A stretch of 64,000 bases of DNA from Pseudomonas sp. TTU2014-080ASC (lineage in GTDB: Bacteria > Pseudomonadota > Gammaproteobacteria > Pseudomonadales > Pseudomonadaceae). The DNA lies in assembly GCF_001446935.1 (NCBI RefSeq), contig NZ_LKKK01000001.1, positions 496,001 through 560,000 of the forward strand, in the 5' to 3' direction. The notes under the pieces are model-generated. The model saw only the letters and a list, made by a program, of their open reading frames with translations, had not been told where the DNA came from and made no database searches. Below, piece by piece: positions 10,444 to 20,204 of the stretch; positions within the stretch are counted from its first letter, which is position 1; every line of letters starts with the position of its first letter. The translations under genes and the position numbers were made by a program.

Positions 10444-12624
10444 ATGCAGTGGTTCCCAGTCCAATTTTTATCTGAGCTGCCGCTTGACCACTATGTGGTT
10501 CTCACCTGCAGCCATACCCTGTGGTTGGTCTTACTTTCCTACCTGATTGCGGTATTCGGCAGCCACATCACCCTAACAATCGCAAAACAGGCCAGTAGAA
10601 CCGCCAACACAATAATGAAACGGGTATGGACAGTGCTGGGAGCCATATGCCTGGCAGGCGGTATTTGGACCATGCACTTTATCGGCATGCTCGCTTTCAA
10701 AGCCCCGGTTTCCATTCATTACGACCTGAGCGTCACGCTTTTTTCATTTCTGGTGGCCCTGACAGCCTCACTGATCGCCATGCACTACATGACCATGCAA
10801 GCCCCGCGCATGCTCCAGCAGATTCTCGCGGCAGTACTGATTGGCGTGGGCATTTCTGCCATGCACTACAGTGGAATGACGGCCATGCAATCAGTGGCCA
10901 AGACCTATCACCATCCAGGATTGTTTGCCCTTTCAATCCTCGTCGCTATCAGTGCTAGCTATGCGGCGCTCAAGCTCGCCGAATACTTTCGTGATGGAGA
11001 GAAACGTAACGTCACCTGGCTGAAATATTCAGCAGCCATGGTTATGGGCGCGGCTATCTGCTCAATGCATTACACCGGCATGAGCGGGTTGTACTTAGTA
11101 GTCCCGGATAATACTCCTCTGCAACTGCGCAGCGCCGATAACAGCGTTCAGCTGGGGCTGATCATTGCGTCAATCACCTTCCTAATTCTGAGCCTGAGCC
11201 TTGCAGCAGCTTGGGCCAGTAGAAAACTGGAAGAGAAAGAACAAGACCTGCAAAGGGTAAACATCCTGTTGCACCAACTTGATCAAGCTCAGGCTTCACT
11301 TGAACAGATCGCCCACTTCGACCCCCTCACAGAGCAACTCAACCGACGCGGGTTCAACCGCGTATTCAATGCCGCGATAGAGGAACACACCATTTCAGGA
11401 CGCAACCTGGCAGTGATGTTCCTCGACGTCGACCATTTCAAACGAGTCAACGACACCCTCGGCCACGATGCCGGTGACGAACTCCTACGCATCGTTGCGC
11501 AGCGCATCCGCAGCTCCTTGCGTGAGCGCGATATTGTTTCCCGCCTCGGAGGAGATGAATTCTGCATTGTGACCAGCATCGATAGCGATGATGCCCTTCT
11601 GCCGCTCGCCAATCGCATACTGGAAAAAATGAAAGAACCGATCAACTTGGGCGAACGCAAAATGGTGATGACCACCAGTATTGGCATCAGCCGCTTTCCG
11701 CAAGACGGCGTTACCGTAGAAGAACTCATCAAACATGCAGACTTGGCGCTTTATCAGGCCAAGGCTGACGGACGTAATACCATCCATGTGTTTAAGCAGC
11801 ACCTCACAGAAAAAGCTTCCATCGAACTGCAACTGGAAGAAGATCTGCGCCAGGCCCTACAACTGGATAAAGACCTAAAGCTCTACTATCAACCCATAAT
11901 CGACCTATCCAGTGGCGAAGTAACCCGACTAGAAGCGCTAATCCGCTGGCAACATCCCCGTCTTGGCTTACTGACACCAGAGCGTTTTATAGGGATTGCA
12001 GAAGCTAATGGATTTGTAGAACTCCTGGATAAATGGGTTATGCAACAGGCCTGCAAAGACCTCGCAATCATGCTTGATCAAGGCTATCGAAACACTAAGA
12101 TCGCAGTTAACTGCTCAGCAATAAACCTCACCCACAACCTGCTCTCCGAAAGCATCAGCGACGCACTTCAGGGCAATAACTTGTTGGCCGAGAGACTGGA
12201 GATTGAAGTAACAGAAAGTACTCTGCTGAGCAATATCCGTTGTGTCAAAAATCAACTCGAATCTATCAAAAGACAAGGCGTGAGCATCGCCCTGGACGAC
12301 TTCGGAACCGGCTACTCATCACTGACGTATCTACGTCGATTACCCTTGGATGTACTAAAAATTGACCGCTCTTTCATCAAGGAAATAACAGAGTCGCCAC
12401 AGGATAGGGAAATTGTCAGAGCCATCATCAGCATGGCCCACGCACTGAACATGAAAACCGTAGCCGAAGGTGTTGAGACAAACGCTCAACTGAGCTTGTT
12501 GGTGGAATTGTCCTGCGATCAGGTACAGGGCTACCTGTTCAGTAAGCCGCAACCAATGGAAGAAATCCACGCCCGATTCCCACCTAAGCGCCCTGTTTTA
12601 GAAAGTGCGTATGCGAAGTTTTAA
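10444..12624 (+). CDS. MHYT-GGDEF-EAL membrane c-di-GMP enzyme
   Basis: A 726-residue inner-membrane signalling protein. The N-terminal ~260 residues form an MHYT sensor domain with MH-x-x-x-M motifs at about 77, 140 and 208, proposed to bind a metal and sense a gas or redox signal. A diguanylate cyclase domain follows with an intact active site GGDEF at 369-373 and the inhibitory I-site RxxD at 360-363. The C-terminal phosphodiesterase domain has an intact EAL at 497-499 and the DDFGTGYSS loop. Both activities could therefore be functional. It lies next to a surface polysaccharide cluster, which is a common target of c-di-GMP, but it is convergent with it and no direct link is shown. Confidence 0.95.
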   Translation: MQWFPVQFLSELPLDHYVVLTCSHTLWLVLLSYLIAVFGSHITLTIAKQASRTANTIMKRVWTVLGAICLAGGIWTMHFIGMLAFKAPVSIHYDLSVTLFSFLVALTASLIAMHYMTMQAPRMLQQILAAVLIGVGISAMHYSGMTAMQSVAKTYHHPGLFALSILVAISASYAALKLAEYFRDGEKRNVTWLKYSAAMVMGAAICSMHYTGMSGLYLVVPDNTPLQLRSADNSVQLGLIIASITFLILSLSLAAAWASRKLEEKEQDLQRVNILLHQLDQAQASLEQIAHFDPLTEQLNRRGFNRVFNAAIEEHTISGRNLAVMFLDVDHFKRVNDTLGHDAGDELLRIVAQRIRSSLRERDIVSRLGGDEFCIVTSIDSDDALLPLANRILEKMKEPINLGERKMVMTTSIGISRFPQDGVTVEELIKHADLALYQAKADGRNTIHVFKQHLTEKASIELQLEEDLRQALQLDKDLKLYYQPIIDLSSGEVTRLEALIRWQHPRLGLLTPERFIGIAEANGFVELLDKWVMQQACKDLAIMLDQGYRNTKIAVNCSAINLTHNLLSESISDALQGNNLLAERLEIEVTESTLLSNIRCVKNQLESIKRQGVSIALDDFGTGYSSLTYLRRLPLDVLKIDRSFIKEITESPQDREIVRAIISMAHALNMKTVAEGVETNAQLSLLVELSCDQVQGYLFSKPQPMEEIHARFPPKRPVLESAYAKF

Positions 12625-12658
12625 ATGTGTTTGTGTAATTGCAATTACACAAACACAT
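12625..12658. terminator. Perfect 34-base palindrome between convergent genes
   Basis: Bases 12625-12641 (ATGTGTTTGTGTAATTG) and 12642-12658 are exact reverse complements, making 17-base arms with no spacer. It begins immediately after the stop of the GGDEF-EAL gene and ends five bases before the stop of the convergent ligase gene. Position suggests a bidirectional terminator, although the stem is AT-rich and there is no T-tract. Confidence 0.55.
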
Positions 12659-12663
12659 CGTAA

Positions 12664-13899
12664 TCAGCCTAAGGAAGTAGCAGGCTTGCGCTGGACACCC
12701 AACAGGATCCCTACAGGGAACCAGAATATGACCCAATAAGGGCTAGGCCGGTGAAACACTGCATAGACATCAGAAATCATTGCCACCATCGCAAAAACCA
12801 GCAATGCCAAGCCTAGTAGGGCGATCGGCTGCTCACGGCACTGCCAGCCTTTCCACAACAAACTCAGCAACAGCGCAACAAATAAGCTGATGCCGACGAT
12901 GCCGTATTCATACCAGAGTTGCAGGTAGAGACTGTGAGCGTGAACGACTTCAAAACCATTGGAAAATCGGTAGAACAACTCCGCACCAGCACCTGCTCCA
13001 TATATCCAGAACGCATTCAAGTGGTGAAACCAATTATCCCAGATATGATCCCTATTACTTAAGCCGACAGTATACTCAGCCAAAAAAACCGACCAATATA
13101 GATATATAAAAACAGCCCCAGCCAGTCCCCCTAAAATCAATAAGAGCTGAGATTTTCTATTGAACGAAATAATTAACAAAGTTAAAGCACTTAAAATTAC
13201 AGAAAACCATGCACCACGTGAAAAGGTGAACATTACATAAAGAGCGACACCAAGTACGCAGACAACCAAACTTATAATCTGCCAGGTACGTAATGGAAAG
13301 CAAACGAAAAGCCAACAAGCCAAAACTATAAAAATACCGTAATAAAGGCCTGCAACAACAGGGTGCCTAAGATCAGCAAGACCGCCCCAGCCGAGCTCAA
13401 AAAGCCTGTAGCTGCGCACAGCTGGATAAACTAGAGGCCTATCTAAAACACCATATTGATTGAACAGTGTTAGCCAAGCAAATAAGGCAGAAACGAAAAA
13501 CACACAGCCCACAAGAATTTTAAAACCAGTTAAGCTTTGGCTTGCAACGCTGACAGCATATACATAAAGAAGAATCAAAAGTACAACTTTTAGCCAGTAC
13601 CACGCATCCCGAACAGACCCTTCATGTAAGGCACCAACTAAAAAAACCCAAGAAAGCAAAAGAAAAAACAAGATGAAGGACAACTGACAAGAAACTAAGA
13701 AATCAAATTTCCTGACAACCAAAAGAAAAAGAGACGGTATAAAAAGAGAAAAGTAAAGCTGAGTAGCATACTTACTACCATCTTGATTAAAAAGCAGTCC
13801 CGATATTTGAATAAAAATACCCAGACAGACTAATAAAAATAAGTAAGAGAAAGCTCCTTCACCTAGACCCCCACGCTGCCGTCGAAAAAAATAAGTCAT
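12664..13899 (-). CDS. O-antigen ligase-like membrane protein (WaaL/Wzy superfamily)
   Basis: A 411-residue polytopic membrane protein with about 12 hydrophobic segments and one large loop near residues 285-330. The loop region carries SNRDHIWDNW and HAHSLYLQLWYEYG, and an FSRGAWFS segment precedes it; these are features of the O-antigen ligase/polymerase superfamily. The histidine-rich HAHS motif favours WaaL, which joins undecaprenyl-linked glycan to lipid A-core in the periplasm. It is the last gene of the minus-strand polysaccharide operon. I use the ATG at 13899, one codon inside a TTG. Since a second Wzy-like gene lies upstream, one is probably polymerase and this one ligase; the reverse cannot be excluded. 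Confidence 0.7.
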   Translation of the reverse strand: MTYFFRRQRGGLGEGAFSYLFLLVCLGIFIQISGLLFNQDGSKYATQLYFSLFIPSLFLLVVRKFDFLVSCQLSFILFFLLLSWVFLVGALHEGSVRDAWYWLKVVLLILLYVYAVSVASQSLTGFKILVGCVFFVSALFAWLTLFNQYGVLDRPLVYPAVRSYRLFELGWGGLADLRHPVVAGLYYGIFIVLACWLFVCFPLRTWQIISLVVCVLGVALYVMFTFSRGAWFSVILSALTLLIISFNRKSQLLLILGGLAGAVFIYLYWSVFLAEYTVGLSNRDHIWDNWFHHLNAFWIYGAGAGAELFYRFSNGFEVVHAHSLYLQLWYEYGIVGISLFVALLLSLLWKGWQCREQPIALLGLALLVFAMVAMISDVYAVFHRPSPYWVIFWFPVGILLGVQRKPATSLG

Positions 13900-13944
13900 C
13901 AAACCAGACTACCTAGCAATACCAATCATCGAGATTCAGCAACA

Positions 13945-15330
13945 TCAATACGCATTACTACCAACGAACCCTTTATACACCGTCTTAACTATAATCTTTA
14001 GATCAAGACCTAGTGACCAATTATCGATATACCACAAATCATACTCTACACGCTTTTTCATCTTATCTAAGGTATCCGTCTCTCCGCGGTACCCATTCAC
14101 CTGTGCCCAGCCTGTAATACCAGGTTTAACCTTGTGACGCTGCATATATGACTCTACCAGATCCTTATAATACTCGTTGTGAGCTAGCGCATGCGGACGA
14201 GGCCCCACAATAGACATTCGACCTTGTAAAACATTAAAAAATTGAGGTAGCTCGTCGAGACTAGTACGCCGAAGAAATGCCCCGACCTTGGTTACCCGGG
14301 CATCTCCTTTGGTTGCTTGAGTAACTGTGCCGGATGACTCGTCGTGGACAACCATTGAACGAAATTTATACACTTTAAAGCGTTTGCCATTAATCCCCGT
14401 ACGGTACTGCTTAAACACTACCGGCCCAGGGGAGGTAACTTTAATTGCTACACAAATTAGTAAGCATACAGGAATAATAAGGATCGAAATCAATCCCCCT
14501 ATAACTAGATCTTCGCTCCTCTTGATAAAGCGTGAAGCCCCCTCCATAGGAGTACAACTTAAATCTAGGGAGTATAGTCCAGCTATACTGCTGATGCGAT
14601 GATTTAAAAGTGGGATATCACCCCATTCAGGGATAAAGCGTATTTCGACTGTATGATGACGCAACTCATAAAGCACAGCCTTAATAGCAGAACCTGCAGA
14701 AAGTGGCAAACACAACCAAACTTCATGTGCGCGACTGCTGTTTACAATCTCAACAATTTTATTCAACCAAACATTATCAGAATCGTACTTTAACCTTGCA
14801 GAAACTTGATAGCCATATTCTCGCAATGAGCTCTCAGCAACATTCAAATTAGAAGCATCAGAATCGATCTCAACTAAAACAACCCCTTTTAGGTTATGGC
14901 CGCTTAAGCGTAAAGCACGCAATACGTGGAAAAATATTGCCCTCACCAATACACAAGTAGCAAACCCGACTCCCAGCATTAGAAAAAACCACTTTCGGGA
15001 ATAGACACCTGAAATCTTAAAGAAGAATGCCAAAGCAAAAGCAAAACCTGCCGCAGTCAGCCAGCCAAGGTTCAATGTAGCAAGCTGACGAAGGAACGAA
15101 CGCCCTCGCCAGGAGCGGTAGCTACCACAGAGCAACAAACTCAATATGACAAGTAATGCAAAAGAGAAATTCGCCAAGGTATAACGAACATCCATTTCAA
15201 AAGTCTGAAAGCGGCAATAAAAAGATAGATATCCAGAACCAATAACAAGCAGAAAATCAAAAACCGCCGCCAGAACCGCAACAGGATAACGTTCAGCAAA
15301 TGTAGGCTGGTAAGGTCGATTGAACAGCAT
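13945..15330 (-). CDS. Undecaprenyl-phosphate glycosyl-1-phosphate transferase (WcaJ/WbaP-like)
   Basis: A 461-residue polyprenol phosphate hexose-1-phosphate transferase that starts repeat-unit synthesis by moving a sugar-1-phosphate, usually glucose, to undecaprenyl phosphate. The N-terminal half has four to five membrane segments and a CoA-binding-like region; the C-terminal catalytic domain (from about residue 270) shows SPGPVVFKQYRTG, KFRSM, RRTSLDELPQ and the KPGITGWAQVNGYRGE signature. Start is the ATG at 15330. The 290 bases upstream (15331-15620) hold no gene that I can see and may contain an internal promoter. Sugar specificity cannot be read reliably from sequence. Confidence 0.92.
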   Translation of the reverse strand: MLFNRPYQPTFAERYPVAVLAAVFDFLLVIGSGYLSFYCRFQTFEMDVRYTLANFSFALLVILSLLLCGSYRSWRGRSFLRQLATLNLGWLTAAGFAFALAFFFKISGVYSRKWFFLMLGVGFATCVLVRAIFFHVLRALRLSGHNLKGVVLVEIDSDASNLNVAESSLREYGYQVSARLKYDSDNVWLNKIVEIVNSSRAHEVWLCLPLSAGSAIKAVLYELRHHTVEIRFIPEWGDIPLLNHRISSIAGLYSLDLSCTPMEGASRFIKRSEDLVIGGLISILIIPVCLLICVAIKVTSPGPVVFKQYRTGINGKRFKVYKFRSMVVHDESSGTVTQATKGDARVTKVGAFLRRTSLDELPQFFNVLQGRMSIVGPRPHALAHNEYYKDLVESYMQRHKVKPGITGWAQVNGYRGETDTLDKMKKRVEYDLWYIDNWSLGLDLKIIVKTVYKGFVGSNAY

Positions 15331-15620
15331 AGTCTTCTGCGGTACTCCCTACTAAACAAAGTAAACCATAACGAGAGATTATTAAAAAACAACCATAGCA
15401 GGCAACGAAGATTTTCTCGAGCCTAGGAACACACGCAACGACTTTTTCTCAAAAAATAAGCAAAATAAAGACGCACACCATTTTCTGGCTCGAATTGGTA
15501 CTGAATCACACAATGGGGGACAGCTACCATAAAATGACTCTCACCAAGAACGCACTCAAGAAAAGTGAGGCACCTAGCGAGATACATACGATCAGCGATA
15601 CCCTACAGGGAAACGGGTTC

Positions 15621-16736
15621 TTATAGCTTAGGATGCCATTGGCACAAAAGCTGCTCGTACTCGCCCAAAACTTCGGGCCAAGTAAAACGCTCATGAAATC
15701 GCTGTAAACTCCCAGACTTCATAGTGGAGATATCAAAACCATCATCGATTAGACGGTCGAACAAACCAGCACAGTCAGACTCGTCTGCAAAATATGATGC
15801 GCTTTCACCAGCAACCCAGCGATTAAAAGAATTGTCTTGTGCAATAACAGCACAACCGGCACCAAGCGCTTCAACTAAAGAAGGATTTGTGCCACCAACA
15901 CGGTGGCCGTGCAAATAAAATCGGCAATAAAATCGGAGCGCTTCGACAACTCGAGAATCATATATGGCACCGGGAAAAACCACTTCGTCACTAGCAACCT
16001 TCATTACAGCACGGTGAAAGTGATTGGATTCAGGCTGAAAATTACCTAGAACGACTAGCGTATGTCCTCGTACACGCTTACTAAAAGCACTCACTATCTC
16101 TAGAATAGAGTTTTCAGGTTCAGGGCGTGCAATAATTACTGAGAACTTCCCAGGAGTGAGGCCATATGTTTGTAAAGGTTCAACCTCGGCATTGCATACT
16201 TCTGCACCACCATAGGGGATCATAGTAATCTTGCTGCTACGTACCCGAGTCGCCAAATGGTTTTTAATTTGTGGATGATCAGCAACCAAGTGATTTCCGA
16301 CCCAGCAACCGATTCGTTCATTTATCCAAAACCAAGTTTTGGCAACAGCCCCCCACTTATCTCGACGCCACTCAATACCGTCCATATTGATGATATTTAC
16401 TTGGCCTTTTATACGCTGAACAACATTGAAAACAGCAGTATTATAGCCAAGAGTCAATACAATACCGTCATGAGATAGTGCGTGGAAGGAAGCTTTCAAA
16501 TCAAAGAGAATCGTGCCAAGCACCCCCTGTGCTTTTACAGGAATATTAATTAAATTAACACCCGACCATAAGCTTTTAGTTATGGGACCACTTCCATCCT
16601 GCTGGCAGTAGACAGTTACATCCCATCCTTTCCCTACTAAATACAAAGATAGATTTTCAGCAAACGACTCAAATCCACCATGGCAAGCAGGCAATCCTCG
16701 GATTCCTAAAATAATTAGATGCTTACGATCTGACAT
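15621..16736 (-). CDS. DUF1972/GT4-type glycosyltransferase
   Basis: A 371-residue cytoplasmic glycosyltransferase of the GT-B fold. The N-terminal LGIRGLPACHGGFESFAENLS segment is the DUF1972 domain found in rhamnosyl- and related transferases, and the C-terminal half has the GT4 layout with GGTNPSLVEALGAGCAV near residue 280. It should add the second sugar of the repeat unit to the polyprenyl-linked primer. No rhamnose synthesis genes occur in the cluster, so the donor is unknown. Its start overlaps the end of the upstream wzy-like gene by 14 bases. Confidence 0.85.
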   Translation of the reverse strand: MSDRKHLIILGIRGLPACHGGFESFAENLSLYLVGKGWDVTVYCQQDGSGPITKSLWSGVNLINIPVKAQGVLGTILFDLKASFHALSHDGIVLTLGYNTAVFNVVQRIKGQVNIINMDGIEWRRDKWGAVAKTWFWINERIGCWVGNHLVADHPQIKNHLATRVRSSKITMIPYGGAEVCNAEVEPLQTYGLTPGKFSVIIARPEPENSILEIVSAFSKRVRGHTLVVLGNFQPESNHFHRAVMKVASDEVVFPGAIYDSRVVEALRFYCRFYLHGHRVGGTNPSLVEALGAGCAVIAQDNSFNRWVAGESASYFADESDCAGLFDRLIDDGFDISTMKSGSLQRFHERFTWPEVLGEYEQLLCQWHPKL

Positions 16737-18129
16737 CTACATTTCCTGACTTTAAATAATACAGAGAAAGCGAACAATAAAAGATCAAAACTGAGAGCTG
16801 ATGCTTCCAACTCACAGCATTCGTCAATCCGCAAATAAGAAAAACCAATAAAACTGAAAAACATCGCCACTGTTCATTAGACAATTTATGAGAACGGACT
16901 GCCCGTACGAGAGGGTTGATGTAGATTAGCATGAACATCCCTCCACCCAATATTACCCCATAAGACACAAAATAATTGAGCATATCTTGGTGTGGATCGA
17001 ATACCGAGTCGAAGGGCACTCCATAGTCATACTTCAAATACGCCCAATTACCCCCACCAACACCTAACCAGAAATTATCTAAGAACATAGATATGGTTGA
17101 AGACCACAAGATTATTCGAGTGACCATCGAAGATGAATCAGGCGTAATAGATATATAACCAGGATCATACCCTGACTCAAAAACCAACCTCACCCCATTA
17201 ACGACGCTCTGTCCAGCTGAGGTATAGCCGAGAAGCCCAAAACCAGCAACAGCGCCCAAAAGAACGAATGCCACAAAAATATCGATTCGATTGTATTTAA
17301 CAATAAACATTATAAACACGGCCAAAAATGTGGCGACTAACGAGAATCGTGTAGCAGAAAAATAAATAGCCAATAAAAAAGCAAATAGAGAAAATAAAGA
17401 ATAAAACCTTTTATAAAAACTATCTCTCTGCAGGGAAAGGACAAATATAGCTGCCATAAAATGGCCAAATGCGTTAGTACCATAATTCCCGCTTGTCAAT
17501 CGATCATGACCACGCAACCAACTAAATACAGCCGCCTCAACTATTACAGCCAAGCCGACAAAGATCAACGATTGAAAGAATTCTTTATTATAGGAAGTTA
17601 CATTCGAAAAATTGAAAATAAACATCATCAAAATCAAATATCTTAGCTGGAACCCTCCTATAAGAGCCGTACCACCGTACCCGGAATAAATTGCCGATAA
17701 CAATACAAGCGCATAAATTCCTACCACCGACACTAAAAGCCCCCAAAAGACTAATCTTGAGGACCTTGAAAAATCGCAGTATGCAATGACGCCCGCCATT
17801 AAAAAAATGTCAATATGAGTAAAGAAAGAGAATTGAGGCGAATCGGCATCTATCGAGATTGGCAATGATGGAAATATGTCATTGATTGCATTAGGAGTGA
17901 AGAAAACAATAAATGGTGCAATTCTCCAGTAATTTTTTTCTGAAGATAACGCACACGCCATAAGCACAATATAAAAAAATAGAGAAGCTATAGATAACCA
18001 CCCCAGCTCCTCCAAGAAATGAAAATCACTAAAGATAAGACCTATAGCAAACCAAGAGACAACAAGAAGCATCAAAAAAAATTTTGATAGAATATTGATT
18101 TGATGACTCCCAACCACCCCCACGTTCAT
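16723..18129 (-). CDS. O-antigen polymerase-like membrane protein (Wzy)
   Basis: A 468-residue polytopic inner-membrane protein with about 12 hydrophobic segments and a large periplasmic loop around residues 310-385 containing STISMFLDNFWLGVGGGNWAYL and FDPHQDMLNYFVSYG. This fits the O-antigen ligase/polymerase superfamily, and its position inside the pse operon supports the Wzy role of polymerising repeat units on undecaprenyl diphosphate. As usual for Wzy, little sequence signature exists, so the call rests on topology and context. There is no clear ribosome site before the ATG at 18129, so the exact start is uncertain. Confidence 0.75.
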   Translation of the reverse strand: MNVGVVGSHQINILSKFFLMLLVVSWFAIGLIFSDFHFLEELGWLSIASLFFYIVLMACALSSEKNYWRIAPFIVFFTPNAINDIFPSLPISIDADSPQFSFFTHIDIFLMAGVIAYCDFSRSSRLVFWGLLVSVVGIYALVLLSAIYSGYGGTALIGGFQLRYLILMMFIFNFSNVTSYNKEFFQSLIFVGLAVIVEAAVFSWLRGHDRLTSGNYGTNAFGHFMAAIFVLSLQRDSFYKRFYSLFSLFAFLLAIYFSATRFSLVATFLAVFIMFIVKYNRIDIFVAFVLLGAVAGFGLLGYTSAGQSVVNGVRLVFESGYDPGYISITPDSSSMVTRIILWSSTISMFLDNFWLGVGGGNWAYLKYDYGVPFDSVFDPHQDMLNYFVSYGVILGGGMFMLIYINPLVRAVRSHKLSNEQWRCFSVLLVFLICGLTNAVSWKHQLSVLIFYCSLSLYYLKSGNVDVRS

Positions 18130-18152
18130 TTATATATACATCCCGATCCAAA

Positions 18153-19118
18153 TCATAAACACTTGATATCAAATCTCTTAAAAAAGTCATCTAAAAAAAT
18201 TTTCTCACCCGAAACTATAAGATCGACTTTATTCCCGGCAATAGATATAGATTCTATCTCCGAGTGACAACGCTTTATATTGATCAATGCTGAGCTATAG
18301 AAACTCATTACACGCTTAGGTCTCAAGGTCATAACTAACATTTCCGCTGGGATTTCAGCACTCTCAGCATCAAGCTTAGTCATTCCCGGAATTACACCCT
18401 CATTAAAGTCATGATGCGGCTTATAGTAATATTTGTACTCTGCTGGGGGATACTGTAAGTACATCTTCTCCAAACATTGAAAACGTTCAGACTCTGTCAT
18501 TCGACCATTCGTATTTTGATCCAGAAAGAGGATTATTTTTTCATCATAATTAAGCTGAGGGGCCACAAACTCCAAGCGCCAAAGTCGTCCTAAGCTTTCT
18601 TTACGTACAGCTAGTTCGGGCATAGACAAGAATGCCCCGTCATATGAGCCAGCATCATAACCTGCTAGATGTCCAGCATACTTCTTATAAGGGTGAAGAC
18701 AAAACAGGGCGAACACTCTTTTAGTCAATGATACAGGCTCATATACAAGCTCAGCATCATAATAATTCAGTAGCCCGTCCTCATATATAAAACACCTCTT
18801 GCCATTTCTTTGGACAAAGAAAAGATAATTCGTAAAAATGTTTGCCGGGTGAGGCATATACACATCAATATCTTTCTTAGTCAACAAATACCATTTAACT
18901 TTAAAAGAAAAAATGAAAAACATTATAAAATTTGATAGTTTACCACCTCGTCCTGTATGAAAAGATCGCTTATATCTCCTCTGCGTCTCAGGCCACAACT
19001 TACTAAAGCAGCAGTAAACCTCACCCTCTAGTGAATCAATAATTTGACGACTTGCGTAAGCATGATAGGGCGTAAAACCAATTACAATAGAAACTTTTGA
19101 CAATTCACACCCCGACAC
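18153..19118 (-). CDS. Sialyltransferase-like glycosyltransferase, candidate pseudaminyltransferase
   Basis: A protein of up to 321 residues with no membrane segment likely to be a true anchor. Three short motifs resemble the catalytic set of bacterial sialyl- and polysialyltransferases of GT-B fold: an acidic-acidic-Gly motif (YEDG at 112-115), a KPH motif (YKPHHD at 232-237, where the family often has HP) and a serine pair (FYSSAL at 273-278). It lies directly downstream of pseI, so the natural donor would be CMP-pseudaminic acid. The start is unclear: a GTG at 19118 has no obvious ribosome site, while a TTG at 19103 follows GGGGTG at a good distance. Overall similarity to known families was not tested. 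Confidence 0.6.
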   Translation of the reverse strand: MSGCELSKVSIVIGFTPYHAYASRQIIDSLEGEVYCCFSKLWPETQRRYKRSFHTGRGGKLSNFIMFFIFSFKVKWYLLTKKDIDVYMPHPANIFTNYLFFVQRNGKRCFIYEDGLLNYYDAELVYEPVSLTKRVFALFCLHPYKKYAGHLAGYDAGSYDGAFLSMPELAVRKESLGRLWRLEFVAPQLNYDEKIILFLDQNTNGRMTESERFQCLEKMYLQYPPAEYKYYYKPHHDFNEGVIPGMTKLDAESAEIPAEMLVMTLRPKRVMSFYSSALINIKRCHSEIESISIAGNKVDLIVSGEKIFLDDFFKRFDIKCL

Positions 19119-19125
19119 TCAGAAC

Positions 19126-20187
19126 CTAACGTTTAACAGCAAGAAGACCTTCAAGGACAGGTGTATTTCTTCTAACATCAACCAGTAATGTACTACCCAA
19201 TACCTGTTCATAATGTTTGGGTGCCATGCCATATCCAGGACGAACACTTCTGATCATATCAGCTGTAATGGTATCTCCAGCCACACCATCTCGCACGAAG
19301 TATAATGACCTACGAAACTTAACATTTACACTTTCGCTGGACTTCCGACCGTAATCAACTTTACCCAGTGCTGACCAAGCAATTTTGCTACCTTCACACA
19401 ATGCTTTTAAATCCTGTGGTTCCAGAGAAAAACTATCATCAGGCCCACCACCATTTCTGTCTAGGGTAAAATGCTTCTCAATGATGCATGCACCAAGAGC
19501 AACACTGGCAATTGCGGTTGTATTGTCCAAAGTATGATCCGACAACCCAGTTACCAGCCCAAAACGCTGCGTCATATCAACAATGGTTCTTAAATTATAA
19601 TCCTCAGCAGGTGCTGGATATCCACTTACACAATGGAGAATCGCTAGCTCCTTGCATCCACCATCTCTTGCCGCTTCAATAGCTTCTGCAATTTCCTGAT
19701 CATCCGCCATTCCCGTTGATATAATCATCGGTTTGCCGGTGCTCGCGACATATTTGATCAGCGGTAAGTCAACAGCTTCGAAAGAAGCAATTTTATATGC
19801 TGGAGCATTGAGATTTTCTAGAAGATCTACAGCCGTGCTGTCAAAAGGCGAGCTAAATATCGTAATACCCAGCTTTCTTGCGTAATCAAAAAGAGGCCCA
19901 TGCCATTCCCATGGCATGTGCGCCTCTTCGTATAACTCGTATAACGACCGTCCATCCCAAAGCCCACCGCGTATCTGAAACTCTTCAGAATCGCAGTCAA
20001 GTGTAATTGTATCAGCCTTATAGGTCTGTAACTTTATGGCATCGGCACCTGCCGATTTTGCCTCTTCTATGATCTTCAGTGCAGTTTCTATCTTACCATT
20101 GTGGTTGGCTGATAACTCAGCAATTATATATGGTGGAGCCTCAGCACCAATAACTCTTCCATTTATTACTATACTTGGAATAGACAT
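19126..20187 (-). CDS. pseI: Pseudaminic acid synthase
   Basis: A 353-residue NeuB-family enzyme that condenses 6-deoxy-AltdiNAc with phosphoenolpyruvate to give pseudaminic acid. The N-terminal TIM barrel shows AELSANHNG, DAIKLQTYK, SPFDSTAVDLL, STGMA, HCVSGYPAP, GLSDHT and IEKHFTLDR, and the C-terminal SAF (antifreeze-like) domain from about residue 290 ends VDVRRNTPVLEGLL. Length and motifs match PseI rather than sialic acid synthase, and the presence of pseB, pseC, pseG and pseH upstream confirms the pathway. Confidence 0.95.
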   Translation of the reverse strand: MSIPSIVINGRVIGAEAPPYIIAELSANHNGKIETALKIIEEAKSAGADAIKLQTYKADTITLDCDSEEFQIRGGLWDGRSLYELYEEAHMPWEWHGPLFDYARKLGITIFSSPFDSTAVDLLENLNAPAYKIASFEAVDLPLIKYVASTGKPMIISTGMADDQEIAEAIEAARDGGCKELAILHCVSGYPAPAEDYNLRTIVDMTQRFGLVTGLSDHTLDNTTAIASVALGACIIEKHFTLDRNGGGPDDSFSLEPQDLKALCEGSKIAWSALGKVDYGRKSSESVNVKFRRSLYFVRDGVAGDTITADMIRSVRPGYGMAPKHYEQVLGSTLLVDVRRNTPVLEGLLAVKR

Positions 20188-20204
20188 AAATCACCAAAAT
20201 CCTG

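Noticed and set aside
15141..15392. Hydrophobic 83-codon frame at the wcaJ-like 5' end
   Set aside because: It overlaps the true N-terminal membrane segments in another frame; its hydrophobicity is a by-product.
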